Positions 1 to 5,866 of a stretch of DNA of 6,056 bases are shown here, piece by piece. The position numbers and the translations under genes are program-made. The stretch spans positions 1 to 6,056 of the forward strand of contig JAEYEN010000017.1 in the NCBI GenBank assembly GCA_023403375.1. The letters run 5' to 3'. Positions within the stretch are counted from its first letter, which is position 1; each line of letters begins with the position of its first letter. Source of the DNA: Bacillota bacterium (GTDB lineage: Bacteria; Bacillota; Clostridia; Christensenellales; Borkfalkiaceae). The notes under the pieces were generated by a model. The model was not told the origin of the DNA and ran no database searches. It saw only the letters and a list, made by a program, of their open reading frames with translations.

Positions 1-2
1 TA

Positions 3-908
3 TTCGAAGTCGTTATAGACGCAACCAACAAAGGCGGTCTTACCGGAAAATACGGCAGTTATCAGGTTTTCGTTCCCGCTTCCCAGATTAAAATGGGATT
101 CGTGAAAGACCTTGAAAAATACGTCGGTAAAAAACTTCGCCTTAAAGCGGAAAAAGTTGAATCCAAAGGCGCAAGACGTCAAATCGTCGGCTCGCAGAGA
201 GTTATCCTTCAAGCGGAAAAAGAAGAACGCGACGCTATAAAGGCTGAAAAAGAAGCGGAATTCTTTGAGAACATTCAGGAAGGCGACGTTGTTTTGGGAA
301 CTCCCGTAAGATTTGCTTCTTTCGGCGCGTTTATCGAAGTCAACGGCTTTGATTGCTTCGCTCATATTTCCGACCTTTCGTGGACCGGTTGCAAAGAATG
401 TTCCGACGTTCTGGAACTCAACAAAGAGTACGAATTCATTATTCTTAAAATCGACCAGGAAAAGAAACGTGTTTCCTTGGGATATAAACAGTTACAACCC
501 AGACCTTGGGATACAATCAATGAAAGATACAAAGTCGGCGACGTTATAAAAGGCAAAGTCGTAAGAATTGTTAAATTCGGCGCGTTTATCGAAGTTGAAA
601 AAGGCATCGACGGTCTTGTTCATATTTCCCAGATTTCCAACAAATGGCTCGAAAACCCCGTAAGCGCATTACAGGTCGGTCAGGAAGTCGAAGCAAAGAT
701 TATGGCAATCGACCCCGAAAAAGAAAAACTTACGCTTTCTATTAAAGAACTTCTTCCCGAAGAAGCACCCGCTGAAACCGCAGAAAACGGTAAAGGCAAA
801 AAGGGCGCAGCAAAGAAAGATGATAACGAAGTGTTTGACCTTCGCGAATGGAAAGACAACGACAACGGCGGAGTTTCTATTGCCGAAATGCTTGGCGGCG
901 ACAAATAA
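3..908 (+). CDS. rpsA: Ribosomal protein S1 / S1 RNA-binding domain protein, 3' part (5' end outside window)
   Basis: The reading frame is open from the first bases of the window, so the ATG at 93 is internal and the gene is cut at its 5' end. The first codons end an S1 (OB-fold) domain of the type containing a KGGL turn and the motif VFVPASQ. A basic linker with the typical RRQIVGSQR motif follows. Two complete S1 domains come next, roughly at 264-497 (SFGAFIEV, FAHISDLSW) and 525-755 (KFGAFIEVEKGIDGLVHISQ). The protein ends in a charged, Lys/Glu/Ala-rich tail. S1 proteins bind mRNA on the 30S subunit and help translation initiation. In many Clostridia this S1 region is fused behind IspH (HMBPP reductase); the missing N-terminus leaves that open. 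Codons here end in C more often than in the spoIIIA genes, as expected for a highly expressed gene. A terminator follows 21 bases after the stop codon. Confidence 0.9.
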   Translation, partial: FEVVIDATNKGGLTGKYGSYQVFVPASQIKMGFVKDLEKYVGKKLRLKAEKVESKGARRQIVGSQRVILQAEKEERDAIKAEKEAEFFENIQEGDVVLGTPVRFASFGAFIEVNGFDCFAHISDLSWTGCKECSDVLELNKEYEFIILKIDQEKKRVSLGYKQLQPRPWDTINERYKVGDVIKGKVVRIVKFGAFIEVEKGIDGLVHISQISNKWLENPVSALQVGQEVEAKIMAIDPEKEKLTLSIKELLPEEAPAETAENGKGKKGAAKKDDNEVFDLREWKDNDNGGVSIAEMLGGDK

Positions 909-929
909 TCGGATAAGTTTAATAAATAA

Positions 930-970
930 ACAAAAAACCAAGGCAAAAATATTTTGCCTTGGTTTTTTGT
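930..970 (+). terminator. Intrinsic terminator of rpsA
   Basis: This is a perfect inverted repeat. The arm at 930-948 (core CCAAGGC) pairs with 952-970 (core GCCTTGG) around a 3-base loop. The A-run in the left arm pairs with a T-run at 963-968 that also serves as the U-tract. Because the hairpin is flanked by A's on the left and T's on the right, it could work in both directions. It lies 21 bases after the rpsA stop and should separate rpsA from the sporulation operon. Confidence 0.92.
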
Positions 971-975
971 GCGCT

Positions 976-1005
976 TTATAAATGAGATTTATGAATTCAT
1001 ACAAT
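976..1005 (+). promoter_or_regulatory. Candidate sigma-E promoter for the spoIIIA operon
   Basis: The octamer CATACAAT at 998-1005 matches the B. subtilis sigma-E -10 consensus CATACAMT at every position. Upstream, the -35 region is weak: TTATAAA at 976-982 keeps only the ATA core of KMATATT, at a 15-base spacing. Known biology supports the call, since spoIIIA is transcribed by sigma-E in the mother cell of B. subtilis. The position, just after the rpsA terminator, is where a new transcription unit would begin. Transcription would start near 1012 and leave a leader of about 195 bases that contains the hairpin at 1119-1150. A 10-base palindrome (ATGAATTCAT, 991-1000) overlaps the spacer and the -10. 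Confidence 0.5.
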
Positions 1006-1040
1006 AAATTTTACTTTTATAAATTGTTGATAATTAGTTG

Positions 1041-1047
1041 TGCCGAA
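1041..1047 (+). promoter_or_regulatory. Possible Spo0A box
   Basis: TGCCGAA matches the Spo0A-binding consensus TGNCGAA. It lies 36 bases after the sigma-E-like -10, inside the presumed leader. A 7-base degenerate match has a real chance of occurring randomly in about 300 bases read on both strands, and spoIIIA is not known as a direct Spo0A target. The call is therefore tentative. Confidence 0.22.
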
Positions 1048-1118
1048 AGACGTGTAAAAACACTATAAAACAGTAATTAAAAGTAACACTTATTTAATCT
1101 TTTTAACTGCAATCTTTT

Positions 1119-1150
1119 AAAGCCCCGCCTAAGGCGGGGCTTTTGTTTTA
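1119..1150 (+). terminator. GC-rich intrinsic terminator upstream of spoIIIAA
   Basis: The arm 1119-1129 (AAAGCCCCGCC) pairs perfectly with 1133-1143 (GGCGGGGCTTT) around a TAA loop. It is followed by a T-rich tract (TTTTGTTTTA from 1141). The U-tract lies on the plus-strand side, so the hairpin should stop plus-strand transcription. No gene lies between this hairpin and the rpsA terminator, so it either backs up that terminator or acts on a short RNA or leader starting at the sigma-E-like promoter. No GC-rich partner that could act as an antiterminator is visible upstream. Confidence 0.85.
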
Positions 1151-1205
1151 ATCTTTTGTTCTAACGCTTTGTTCTAATATTTTATTTTTTTAATATATAT
1201 AAACT

Positions 1206-2069
1206 ATGGATTTTGAATTTTTACCGCCATTATATTCAAAAGCGGCAAGCAAACTATCTTCGGACAAGTTATATGAAATCAGATTAAGAGAAGGGTTCCC
1301 CGTTAAAGTAAAATACGACGGTCAAAGTTTATATCTGTCAAAAAACGGCGTTACGAATTTTCAGACGGCGGCCTTAACCTGTAAAGACAGCGACATTAAA
1401 TTTATTATAGATTATCTGACAGAAAGTTCTCTTTATGCGTTTAACGAGAGCATTAAAAAAGGGTTTTTGCCATATAAAAACGGGGTAAGAATCGGCATTT
1501 GCGGAAGTTGTGTATACGATGACAGGCTTATAACCGTAAAAGATATTAAATCATTAAACATAAGAGTGCCGCATAATATTTATTGTTGCGACGATGAGTT
1601 GTTAAAAAAGATTTCTTTGCCGGCAAGAATTTGCAACACGCTTATAATTTCGCCGCCGTACTGCGGAAAGACAACGTTGTTAAAGGCGATTGCATTAAAA
1701 CTCAACGCAACGTTAAAATACGACATTTTAATACTTGACGAACGCGGAGAATTTGAAAGCGTGGACGGAGAATGTATTGACAAAATAGTATTTTCGGACA
1801 AGTCTTTCGGACTTGATTGCGGTATAAGAACAATGTCGCCAAACGTTGTTATTACCGATGAAATTATAAGCGAGAAAGACTGGCAGTGCGTAAAAAAGGC
1901 GTCTGACAGCGGAACTTCAATTATCGCAAGTATTCACGCAAATAATATAAAAGACGTTATAAAGAAAGAATTTTTTATTAAAAACGTTTTTGAACGATAC
2001 GTTGTGATTGAAAATGTAGGCGATACCAAAAAAACATACGTCTATGACGAGAAATATAATATTTTATGA
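1206..2069 (+). CDS. spoIIIAA: Stage III sporulation protein AA, secretion-type ATPase
   Basis: SpoIIIAA is the cytoplasmic ATPase thought to power the SpoIIIA channel complex in the mother cell; it belongs to the GspE/PilT-like secretion ATPases. The 287 residues show the family landmarks in order: EIRLREGFPVKV (24-35), KGFLPYKNGVRIGICG (85-100), SLNIRVPH (116-123), a Walker A motif SPPYCGKTT (149-157), LDERGE (177-182), a Walker B-like PNVVITDEI (212-220) and SIHANN (242-247) with a conserved histidine. The first Walker A residue is Ser instead of Gly. The Gly that usually follows DEI is Ile here. An in-frame TAA at 1200-1202 makes ATG 1206 the first possible start, and the N-terminus fits the family. 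No Shine-Dalgarno sequence precedes it, only an AT stretch. Its end overlaps spoIIIAB by 4 bases (ATGA). It is slightly shorter than the B. subtilis protein (about 307 aa). Confidence 0.96.
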   Translation: MDFEFLPPLYSKAASKLSSDKLYEIRLREGFPVKVKYDGQSLYLSKNGVTNFQTAALTCKDSDIKFIIDYLTESSLYAFNESIKKGFLPYKNGVRIGICGSCVYDDRLITVKDIKSLNIRVPHNIYCCDDELLKKISLPARICNTLIISPPYCGKTTLLKAIALKLNATLKYDILILDERGEFESVDGECIDKIVFSDKSFGLDCGIRTMSPNVVITDEIISEKDWQCVKKASDSGTSIIASIHANNIKDVIKKEFFIKNVFERYVVIENVGDTKKTYVYDEKYNIL

Positions 2070-2530
2070 ATTTATTTATAGGAATTCTTGCTTTAATAGT
2101 TTGTACCGTGATAGGTTACAGGCTTAGCGCTAAATACACCGCTAAAAAGAACTTTTATTCTGACTTTTATGATTTCAATAAAGCGCTGAAAGGCGAAGTA
2201 TCTTTTGCGCAAAAAACGATTAAAGACCTTATTAAAAACGGCGCGGCAGGAAAAGGTGAGTTTTTTAACGTTATCAATCAAAAGTTCTTTGAAAAAAGCG
2301 AAGACTTTACCGTTAAAAGCCTTTCGGCAGAACAGTCAAACTTCCTTAAAAACTACTTAAACACGATAGGACAAAGCGACCGAAGCACACAGTTAAAGTA
2401 TCTTGATAACGCAGAAAGCGCAATATCGCAAAACCTTTCTGAAAGCACAGAAGATGAAAAAAAATATAAAACTCTTTACATTAAATTAGGATTTTTATTC
2501 GGTTTAATAATTTTAATAGCATTGTTGTAG
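2066..2530 (+). CDS. spoIIIAB: Stage III sporulation protein AB, GspF-like membrane protein
   Basis: The protein has 154 residues, with an N-terminal membrane helix (about 3-20) and a C-terminal one (about 138-154). A charged helical domain lies between them, and this is the SpoIIIAB architecture. The segment LKGEVSFAQKTIKDLI (41-56) and the motif IGQSD (101-105) followed by a long helix correspond to conserved stretches of the family. SpoIIIAB resembles cytoplasmic domains of GspF/PilC platform proteins and probably couples the SpoIIIAA ATPase to the membrane channel. The start codon overlaps the spoIIIAA stop (ATGA) and has no clear Shine-Dalgarno, so translation is probably coupled to spoIIIAA. 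The call rests on order plus motifs; sequence conservation in this family is modest. Confidence 0.93.
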   Translation: MNLFIGILALIVCTVIGYRLSAKYTAKKNFYSDFYDFNKALKGEVSFAQKTIKDLIKNGAAGKGEFFNVINQKFFEKSEDFTVKSLSAEQSNFLKNYLNTIGQSDRSTQLKYLDNAESAISQNLSESTEDEKKYKTLYIKLGFLFGLIILIALL

Positions 2531-2536
2531 GAAAAT

Positions 2537-2734
2537 ATGAGCATTGACATAATATTTAAAATCGCCGCAATAGGAATACTTATTGCCGTTATAACACAGA
2601 TATTAAAAAAAAGCGACCGCGACGACATAGCGACGCTTGTCGCCATAGCGGGGCTTATAATTGTGCTGACGCTTGTTATAAACATGATAAGCGAGTTGTT
2701 GGATTCAATAAAAACGATTTTTAACTTGTATTAG
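2537..2734 (+). CDS. spoIIIAC: Stage III sporulation protein AC, small two-helix membrane protein
   Basis: This is a 65-residue protein, close to the usual 65-68. It has two hydrophobic helices (about 6-22 and 34-52) joined by a polar loop, LKKSDRDDIATLV. The loop and the IIFKIAAIGILIA start match the family pattern (IIFQIAGVGI, LKQ.GRE.YA). SpoIIIAC and SpoIIIAD are integral membrane parts of the SpoIIIA channel base, compared by others with export-apparatus proteins of type III secretion. The start lies 6 bases after the spoIIIAB stop, and the stop codon itself forms part of the Shine-Dalgarno (TAGGAAAAT before ATG), a typical coupling arrangement. Confidence 0.95.
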   Translation: MSIDIIFKIAAIGILIAVITQILKKSDRDDIATLVAIAGLIIVLTLVINMISELLDSIKTIFNLY

Positions 2735-2740
2735 GTAATT

Positions 2741-3121
2741 ATGCTTAAAATTGTAGCGATTGCGATAGTTTGCGCAATAATCGTAATTTATTTAAAAAGC
2801 ATAAAAAGCGATTTGGCTGTGCCTGCGGCTATCGGTTCGTCGATAATTATACTCAATTATTCGATAACTTATCTGCAATCCGTATTTGATTTTTTCAATA
2901 AAATTTATCAGACAACGGGGCTATCTCCGCAAATTTTTAACGTTATATTTAAGATAATCGCGATAGGGTACCTTGTGGAATTCGGAGCGGGAATAATAGA
3001 AGATTTCGGGCTTAAAAGCCTTGCGGACAAACTTGTTTTTGTCGGAAAACTGATAATTCTTAGCGTTTCTATGCCAATAATCTATTCTGTAATAAATATC
3101 TTAACGGAAATTCTGAAATGA
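2741..3121 (+). CDS. spoIIIAD: Stage III sporulation protein AD, polytopic membrane protein
   Basis: The 126 residues form an almost wholly hydrophobic protein with about four membrane helices (roughly 2-18, 27-46, 66-86 and 103-123). Family landmarks are FKIIAIGYLVEFGAGIIEDFG (about 70-90) and ADKLVFVGKLIILSVSMPII (95-114); B. subtilis SpoIIIAD has a similar C-terminal half with a GK.IIL...P core. It is a channel-base component next to SpoIIIAC. ATG 2741 follows the spoIIIAC stop by 6 bases; the AGG of the ribosome-binding site (2733-2735) overlaps that TAG stop. The last bases overlap spoIIIAE by 4 (ATGA). Confidence 0.94.
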   Translation: MLKIVAIAIVCAIIVIYLKSIKSDLAVPAAIGSSIIILNYSITYLQSVFDFFNKIYQTTGLSPQIFNVIFKIIAIGYLVEFGAGIIEDFGLKSLADKLVFVGKLIILSVSMPIIYSVINILTEILK

Positions 3122-4272
3122 AAAAGTATGTTATAGCGCTTATTTGTCTTGCTCTTTTTTGCGGTTTTATGTTTTACGGCGCAAACGTTGCAAAAGCGGA
3201 CGAACTCGGCGACGCGATAGAAGAACAGATAGACAATCTCGATTTAGACGATATAGAAAACTACTTTAACGATTTTAACATAAATGGCGATAGTTCTTTT
3301 ATGGAAACGTTAAAGAAGATGTTAAACGGGGAATACACGTTCGATTATAGTTCCGCTTTTAATTATTTTTTAAGTTCGGTATTTTCCACGTTCAAAGAAC
3401 TTGCTCCCACAATTCTGACAATAGTGGCGATAGCGATTTTCTGCGCGCTGATTAACGCTTTTAAGAGTTCTTTTTTTAGCGAATCTATAAGCAGCGTTAT
3501 ACATTTTGTCTGTTATTCTGCCATTACCGTTATTATTTTAACAAATTTTCTAACAGTTTATAGCGACACAAAAAACGTTATACAAAACCTAACTAAATTG
3601 TCAGAGATTATGTCACCCATAATACTGACTTTAATGACCGCTTCGGGAGCGAGCGCTTCTGCCGGCATATTTAAGCCGTGCGTAGTTTTTTTTGCAAGCG
3701 GAATAACCGAAATAATCTTTAACGTTTTGTTGCCGCTGTGTCTGGTCGTTCTTATATTTAACGTTTTATCGAATTATTCGGACAGCATAAAACTAAAAAA
3801 GTTTTCCGATTTTTTCTCTTCTTTAATAAAGTGGATAATCGGATTTATAATTTTATTTTACGGAATATTTATAACCGTTCAGGGTTTTTCGGCGGCAACA
3901 TACGACGGGATTTCGATAAAAGCCACTAAATATATATTATCTAATTCCGTTCCGCTGATAGGCGGACTTCTTAAAGACGGTTTTGATTTGGTTGTTGCAG
4001 GAAGCATTTTAATCAAGAATTGTCTGGGAATTTTTACTGTTATTCTGATTTTTTACACCGTAATTAAGCCTATAATTTACATAACCGCGCTTTCGCTATG
4101 CTTTAAGTTATGCGCGTCAGTAATAGAACCGATATCCGATTATAAACTTTCGGATATTTGCGCTTCGACTTCCAAATCGCTTACATACCTTGCGATTTTA
4201 ATTATTCTGGCGGCGTTTATGATGTTTATTATAACAATAATGATGGTTTTTTCCGCGAGCAACATTGTATGA
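3118..4272 (+). CDS. spoIIIAE: Stage III sporulation protein AE, multi-pass membrane channel component
   Basis: The 384 residues are near the family length (about 400). The N-terminus is a classical signal peptide: MKKY, a hydrophobic core, then VAKA before DE, giving probable cleavage after residue 27. A 60-residue acidic extracytoplasmic segment follows (DLDDIENYFNDF), then about six to seven membrane helices between residue 95 and the C-terminus. Conserved blocks are LMTASGASASAGIFKP (172-187), VQGFSAATYDGISIKATKYI (254-273) and a GGLLKDGFDLVVAGSILIKN stretch (282-301). SpoIIIAE is the largest membrane protein of the SpoIIIA complex and probably lines or anchors the channel base. Both ends overlap the neighbouring genes by four bases. 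Only a weak GGA lies upstream of the start, at 9-base spacing, so coupling to spoIIIAD is likely. Confidence 0.97.
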   Translation: MKKYVIALICLALFCGFMFYGANVAKADELGDAIEEQIDNLDLDDIENYFNDFNINGDSSFMETLKKMLNGEYTFDYSSAFNYFLSSVFSTFKELAPTILTIVAIAIFCALINAFKSSFFSESISSVIHFVCYSAITVIILTNFLTVYSDTKNVIQNLTKLSEIMSPIILTLMTASGASASAGIFKPCVVFFASGITEIIFNVLLPLCLVVLIFNVLSNYSDSIKLKKFSDFFSSLIKWIIGFIILFYGIFITVQGFSAATYDGISIKATKYILSNSVPLIGGLLKDGFDLVVAGSILIKNCLGIFTVILIFYTVIKPIIYITALSLCFKLCASVIEPISDYKLSDICASTSKSLTYLAILIILAAFMMFIITIMMVFSASNIV

Positions 4273-4772
4273 TAAAAACATGGATTTTAAGTATTGCGGG
4301 CATAATTATTCTTTCCGCAATGCTTTCGTTGATACTTCCCGAAGGAAAAGCGGGAAAACTTATTAAAAGTATTCTTGCTCTTTTAGTGATTCTCGTAATC
4401 ATCAAACCGCTATTTTCTATTTTTTCAGGCGGCGAAGTTTCGTTTACGCCGGAAAATCAGACGATTGTCACGGAACAACAAAATTTTATAGATTATATAA
4501 ACGGAAAAAAGATAGAAAGTTACAAAACAAATACGGAGCAGATATTAAAAAATCACGACGTATACGACGCGCAAATTGAAATTATCGTTTTAACCGATAA
4601 CGAAATAACAAACGATACAAATGGAGAACCGATAATACAAAAAATTATAATCGATTTGAAAAATTCCGTCATAAAATCGGACAGCCCCCATAAATATATA
4701 ATAAAGGACTTAAAAAACGACTTGGCGGAATATTTTTCTTTATCGCAGGAAAAAATAGAAATTTATGAATAA
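4269..4772 (+). CDS. spoIIIAF: Stage III sporulation protein AF, ring-building membrane protein
   Basis: The start chosen is ATG 4269, which overlaps the spoIIIAE stop (ATGA) and gives the family N-terminus MIKTWILSIAGIIILS. The frame is open further upstream to an ATG at 4158, but that would add 37 polar, aromatic residues encoded inside spoIIIAE and destroy the expected membrane start. The 167-residue protein has two membrane helices (about 4-22 and 32-51) around the family signature LILPEGKAGKLIKSIL (21-36). A soluble domain with alternating strands and helices follows; it is expected to be the ring-building motif shared with SpoIIIAG and SpoIIIAH. No Shine-Dalgarno is evident. The gene overlaps spoIIIAG by 8 bases. 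Confidence 0.93.
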   Translation: MIKTWILSIAGIIILSAMLSLILPEGKAGKLIKSILALLVILVIIKPLFSIFSGGEVSFTPENQTIVTEQQNFIDYINGKKIESYKTNTEQILKNHDVYDAQIEIIVLTDNEITNDTNGEPIIQKIIIDLKNSVIKSDSPHKYIIKDLKNDLAEYFSLSQEKIEIYE

Positions 4773-5277
4773 AACGGAAAATTCAAAGATAAATATTATT
4801 GACAGAATTAAAAGCAACAAAAAGTTGCAATACGGGCTGATAGTTATTATTGCAATAGTAATTATCGTCGTGTTAGTGTTAGGAATTCTGCCGTCTTCTA
4901 CAAAAACGCAGAGCACGGCGGAAAACAGTGTGGAGGCTTACGTTATCAGCCTTGAACGAAGGCTTACCGAAACACTTAATAACGTTAAAGGCGTGGGCAA
5001 AGTTTCGGTCGTTATTACCGTGGAAGGGGGAATGGAAACGGTTCTTGCAAACAAGACCACCGAAACGAAAAACGGTTCCTCCACGGAAATAGAAGAAACG
5101 CCGATAATAATTAACGGAAAAACGGTGGTTTTAAAGGAATTATACCCGAAAATAAGCGGCGTTCTGATAGTTGCGGAAGGCGCGGATAACATAATGGTTT
5201 TAAACAAAATTCAACAAGCGACGGTATCGCTTCTGAATATAGACGCTAGTCAGGTAGAAATTTTAACAATGAAATAA
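4765..5277 (+). CDS. spoIIIAG: Stage III sporulation protein AG, ring-forming channel protein
   Basis: The 170 residues have a short basic cytoplasmic N-terminus, one membrane helix (about 22-42) and an extracytoplasmic ring-building domain. Signatures are LNNVKGVGKVSVVITVEGG (71-89) and VVLKELYPKISGVLIVAEGA (121-140), with a final helix and strand ending in VEILTMK. In B. subtilis, SpoIIIAG assembles into a large ring in the intermembrane space, with a beta-triangle insertion inside the domain. Here the insertion (about 90-120) is only some 30 residues, and the protein is clearly shorter than the roughly 229-residue B. subtilis form. ATG 4765 lies inside the end of spoIIIAF; an AGGA at 4747-4750 is 14 bases away, further than optimal. 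Confidence 0.96.
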   Translation: MNKTENSKINIIDRIKSNKKLQYGLIVIIAIVIIVVLVLGILPSSTKTQSTAENSVEAYVISLERRLTETLNNVKGVGKVSVVITVEGGMETVLANKTTETKNGSSTEIEETPIIINGKTVVLKELYPKISGVLIVAEGADNIMVLNKIQQATVSLLNIDASQVEILTMK

Positions 5278-5287
5278 AAAAAGAAAA

Positions 5288-5294
5288 AAAGGAG
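5288..5294 (+). promoter_or_regulatory. Strong ribosome-binding site of spoIIIAH
   Basis: AAAGGAG, 7 bases before ATG 5302, is close to a perfect Shine-Dalgarno sequence and fixes the spoIIIAH start. It is the only strong site in the operon. The other seven genes have weak or absent sites, or rely on overlap with the preceding stop codon. Confidence 0.9.
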
Positions 5295-5301
5295 AAAATA
5301 T

Positions 5302-5781
5302 ATGTCCAAAAAGAAAAAAGTTATAATTTTATCGTGTATGATTGCGCTTCTTGCGGTAACGGCGGTATTCAACTTTGTACTTACAACCAAAAGCACCACG
5401 ATAGACGACGCGCAAGCGTCTGCTTCCGCCAACTATTTCTCGCAGTATCGCACGGAAAGATTGACAACCCGTAACGAAGAACTGCTTCAACTCGACTCGG
5501 TTATAGAGAACGCGGAATCGGGCAGCAACGAATATAAACAGGCTTTGGCGATGAAAACCGAACTTGCCGCTATAACCGAAAAGGAATTGTTGCTTGAAAA
5601 CCTGATAAAAGCATATGGTTTTGAAGACGTTGTGGTTGTTATTGGTTTAGAATCCGACAATATCAACGTTATAACAAAATCGGCAAATCTTTCCACCGAG
5701 GACGCAATAAAAATTTACACAATAATAAACGAAGAATGCGTCGCTTCGCCCGAAAACGTAAAAATTATTCCTATTTCCTAA
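5302..5781 (+). CDS. spoIIIAH: Stage III sporulation protein AH, SpoIIQ-partner channel protein
   Basis: The 159 residues have a basic start (MSKKKK), one membrane helix (about 7-27) and an extracytoplasmic domain. This begins with the family motif NYFSQYRTER (44-53), continues with helices rich in Glu and Leu, and reaches LIKAYGFEDVVVVIG (101-115), the core of the YscJ/FliF-like ring domain. In B. subtilis, SpoIIIAH spans the mother-cell membrane and binds forespore SpoIIQ (a LytM-fold partner in Clostridia as well), zippering the engulfing membranes. The B. subtilis protein is about 218 residues; here the linker between membrane helix and ring domain is very short. A 24-base gap and a strong Shine-Dalgarno separate it from spoIIIAG, which suggests independent and higher translation. 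No terminator is visible after its stop. Confidence 0.95.
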   Translation: MSKKKKVIILSCMIALLAVTAVFNFVLTTKSTTIDDAQASASANYFSQYRTERLTTRNEELLQLDSVIENAESGSNEYKQALAMKTELAAITEKELLLENLIKAYGFEDVVVVIGLESDNINVITKSANLSTEDAIKIYTIINEECVASPENVKIIPIS

Positions 5782-5829
5782 AAAATAACGTCTAAAAGAA
5801 AAAAAATACTATGCAAAAGCAAATATTTG

Positions 5830-5838
5830 TGTTAAAAT
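5830..5838 (+). promoter_or_regulatory. Probable extended -10 promoter of the Asp23/Gls24 gene
   Basis: TGTTAAAAT fits an extended -10 element (TGn followed by TAAAAT, 5 of 6 to TATAAT). No good TTGACA-like -35 is seen at the expected distance (about 5810-5815), which is acceptable for extended -10 promoters. Transcription would start about 22 bases before ATG 5867. A perfect 10-base palindrome, CAAATATTTG (5820-5829), abuts the element on its upstream side and could be an operator. This would give the downstream gene vegetative expression apart from the sporulation operon. Confidence 0.45.
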
Positions 5839-5866
5839 AAATAAAAAAGTTTCTTAACGAGGAAAT

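Noticed and set aside
669..1004. Antisense open frame of 111 codons over the end of rpsA and its terminator
   Set aside because: It is a shadow of the rpsA reading frame, crosses a terminator hairpin, and shows low-complexity Phe/Lys composition with no recognisable domain. The other antisense frames (for example in 4938-5207 and 5487-5696) fail for the same reason.
971..1118. tRNA, riboswitch or small gene between the two terminators
   Set aside because: No cloverleaf, no known riboswitch core and no start with a ribosome-binding site and a meaningful frame. Only short AT-rich repeats (TTTATAAA at 975 and 1016) and a weak GTGT/ACAC hairpin are present.
1175..1203. TAATATT followed after 14 bases by TATATAAA as a sigma-E promoter right before spoIIIAA
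   Set aside because: The -35 matches but the -10 has only 5 of 8 matches in a pure AT stretch, and transcription would start after the spoIIIAA ATG at 1206.
4158..4268. Longer reading frame for spoIIIAF starting at ATG 4158
   Set aside because: It would overlap spoIIIAE by more than 110 bases and add a polar N-terminus unlike the family. ATG 4269 with its ATGA overlap gives the expected membrane start.
4670..4677. CATAAAAT inside spoIIIAF as an internal sigma-E promoter for spoIIIAG-AH (an internal promoter has been reported in the B. subtilis operon)
   Set aside because: The -10 has 7 of 8 matches, but no ATA-type -35 lies at the right spacing (the nearest is about 3 bases too far). In AT-rich coding DNA this is likely chance.
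5782..5866. Terminator after spoIIIAH
   Set aside because: No stem followed by a T-run is visible; the only inverted repeat is the short CAAATATTTG palindrome, which lacks a U-tract.
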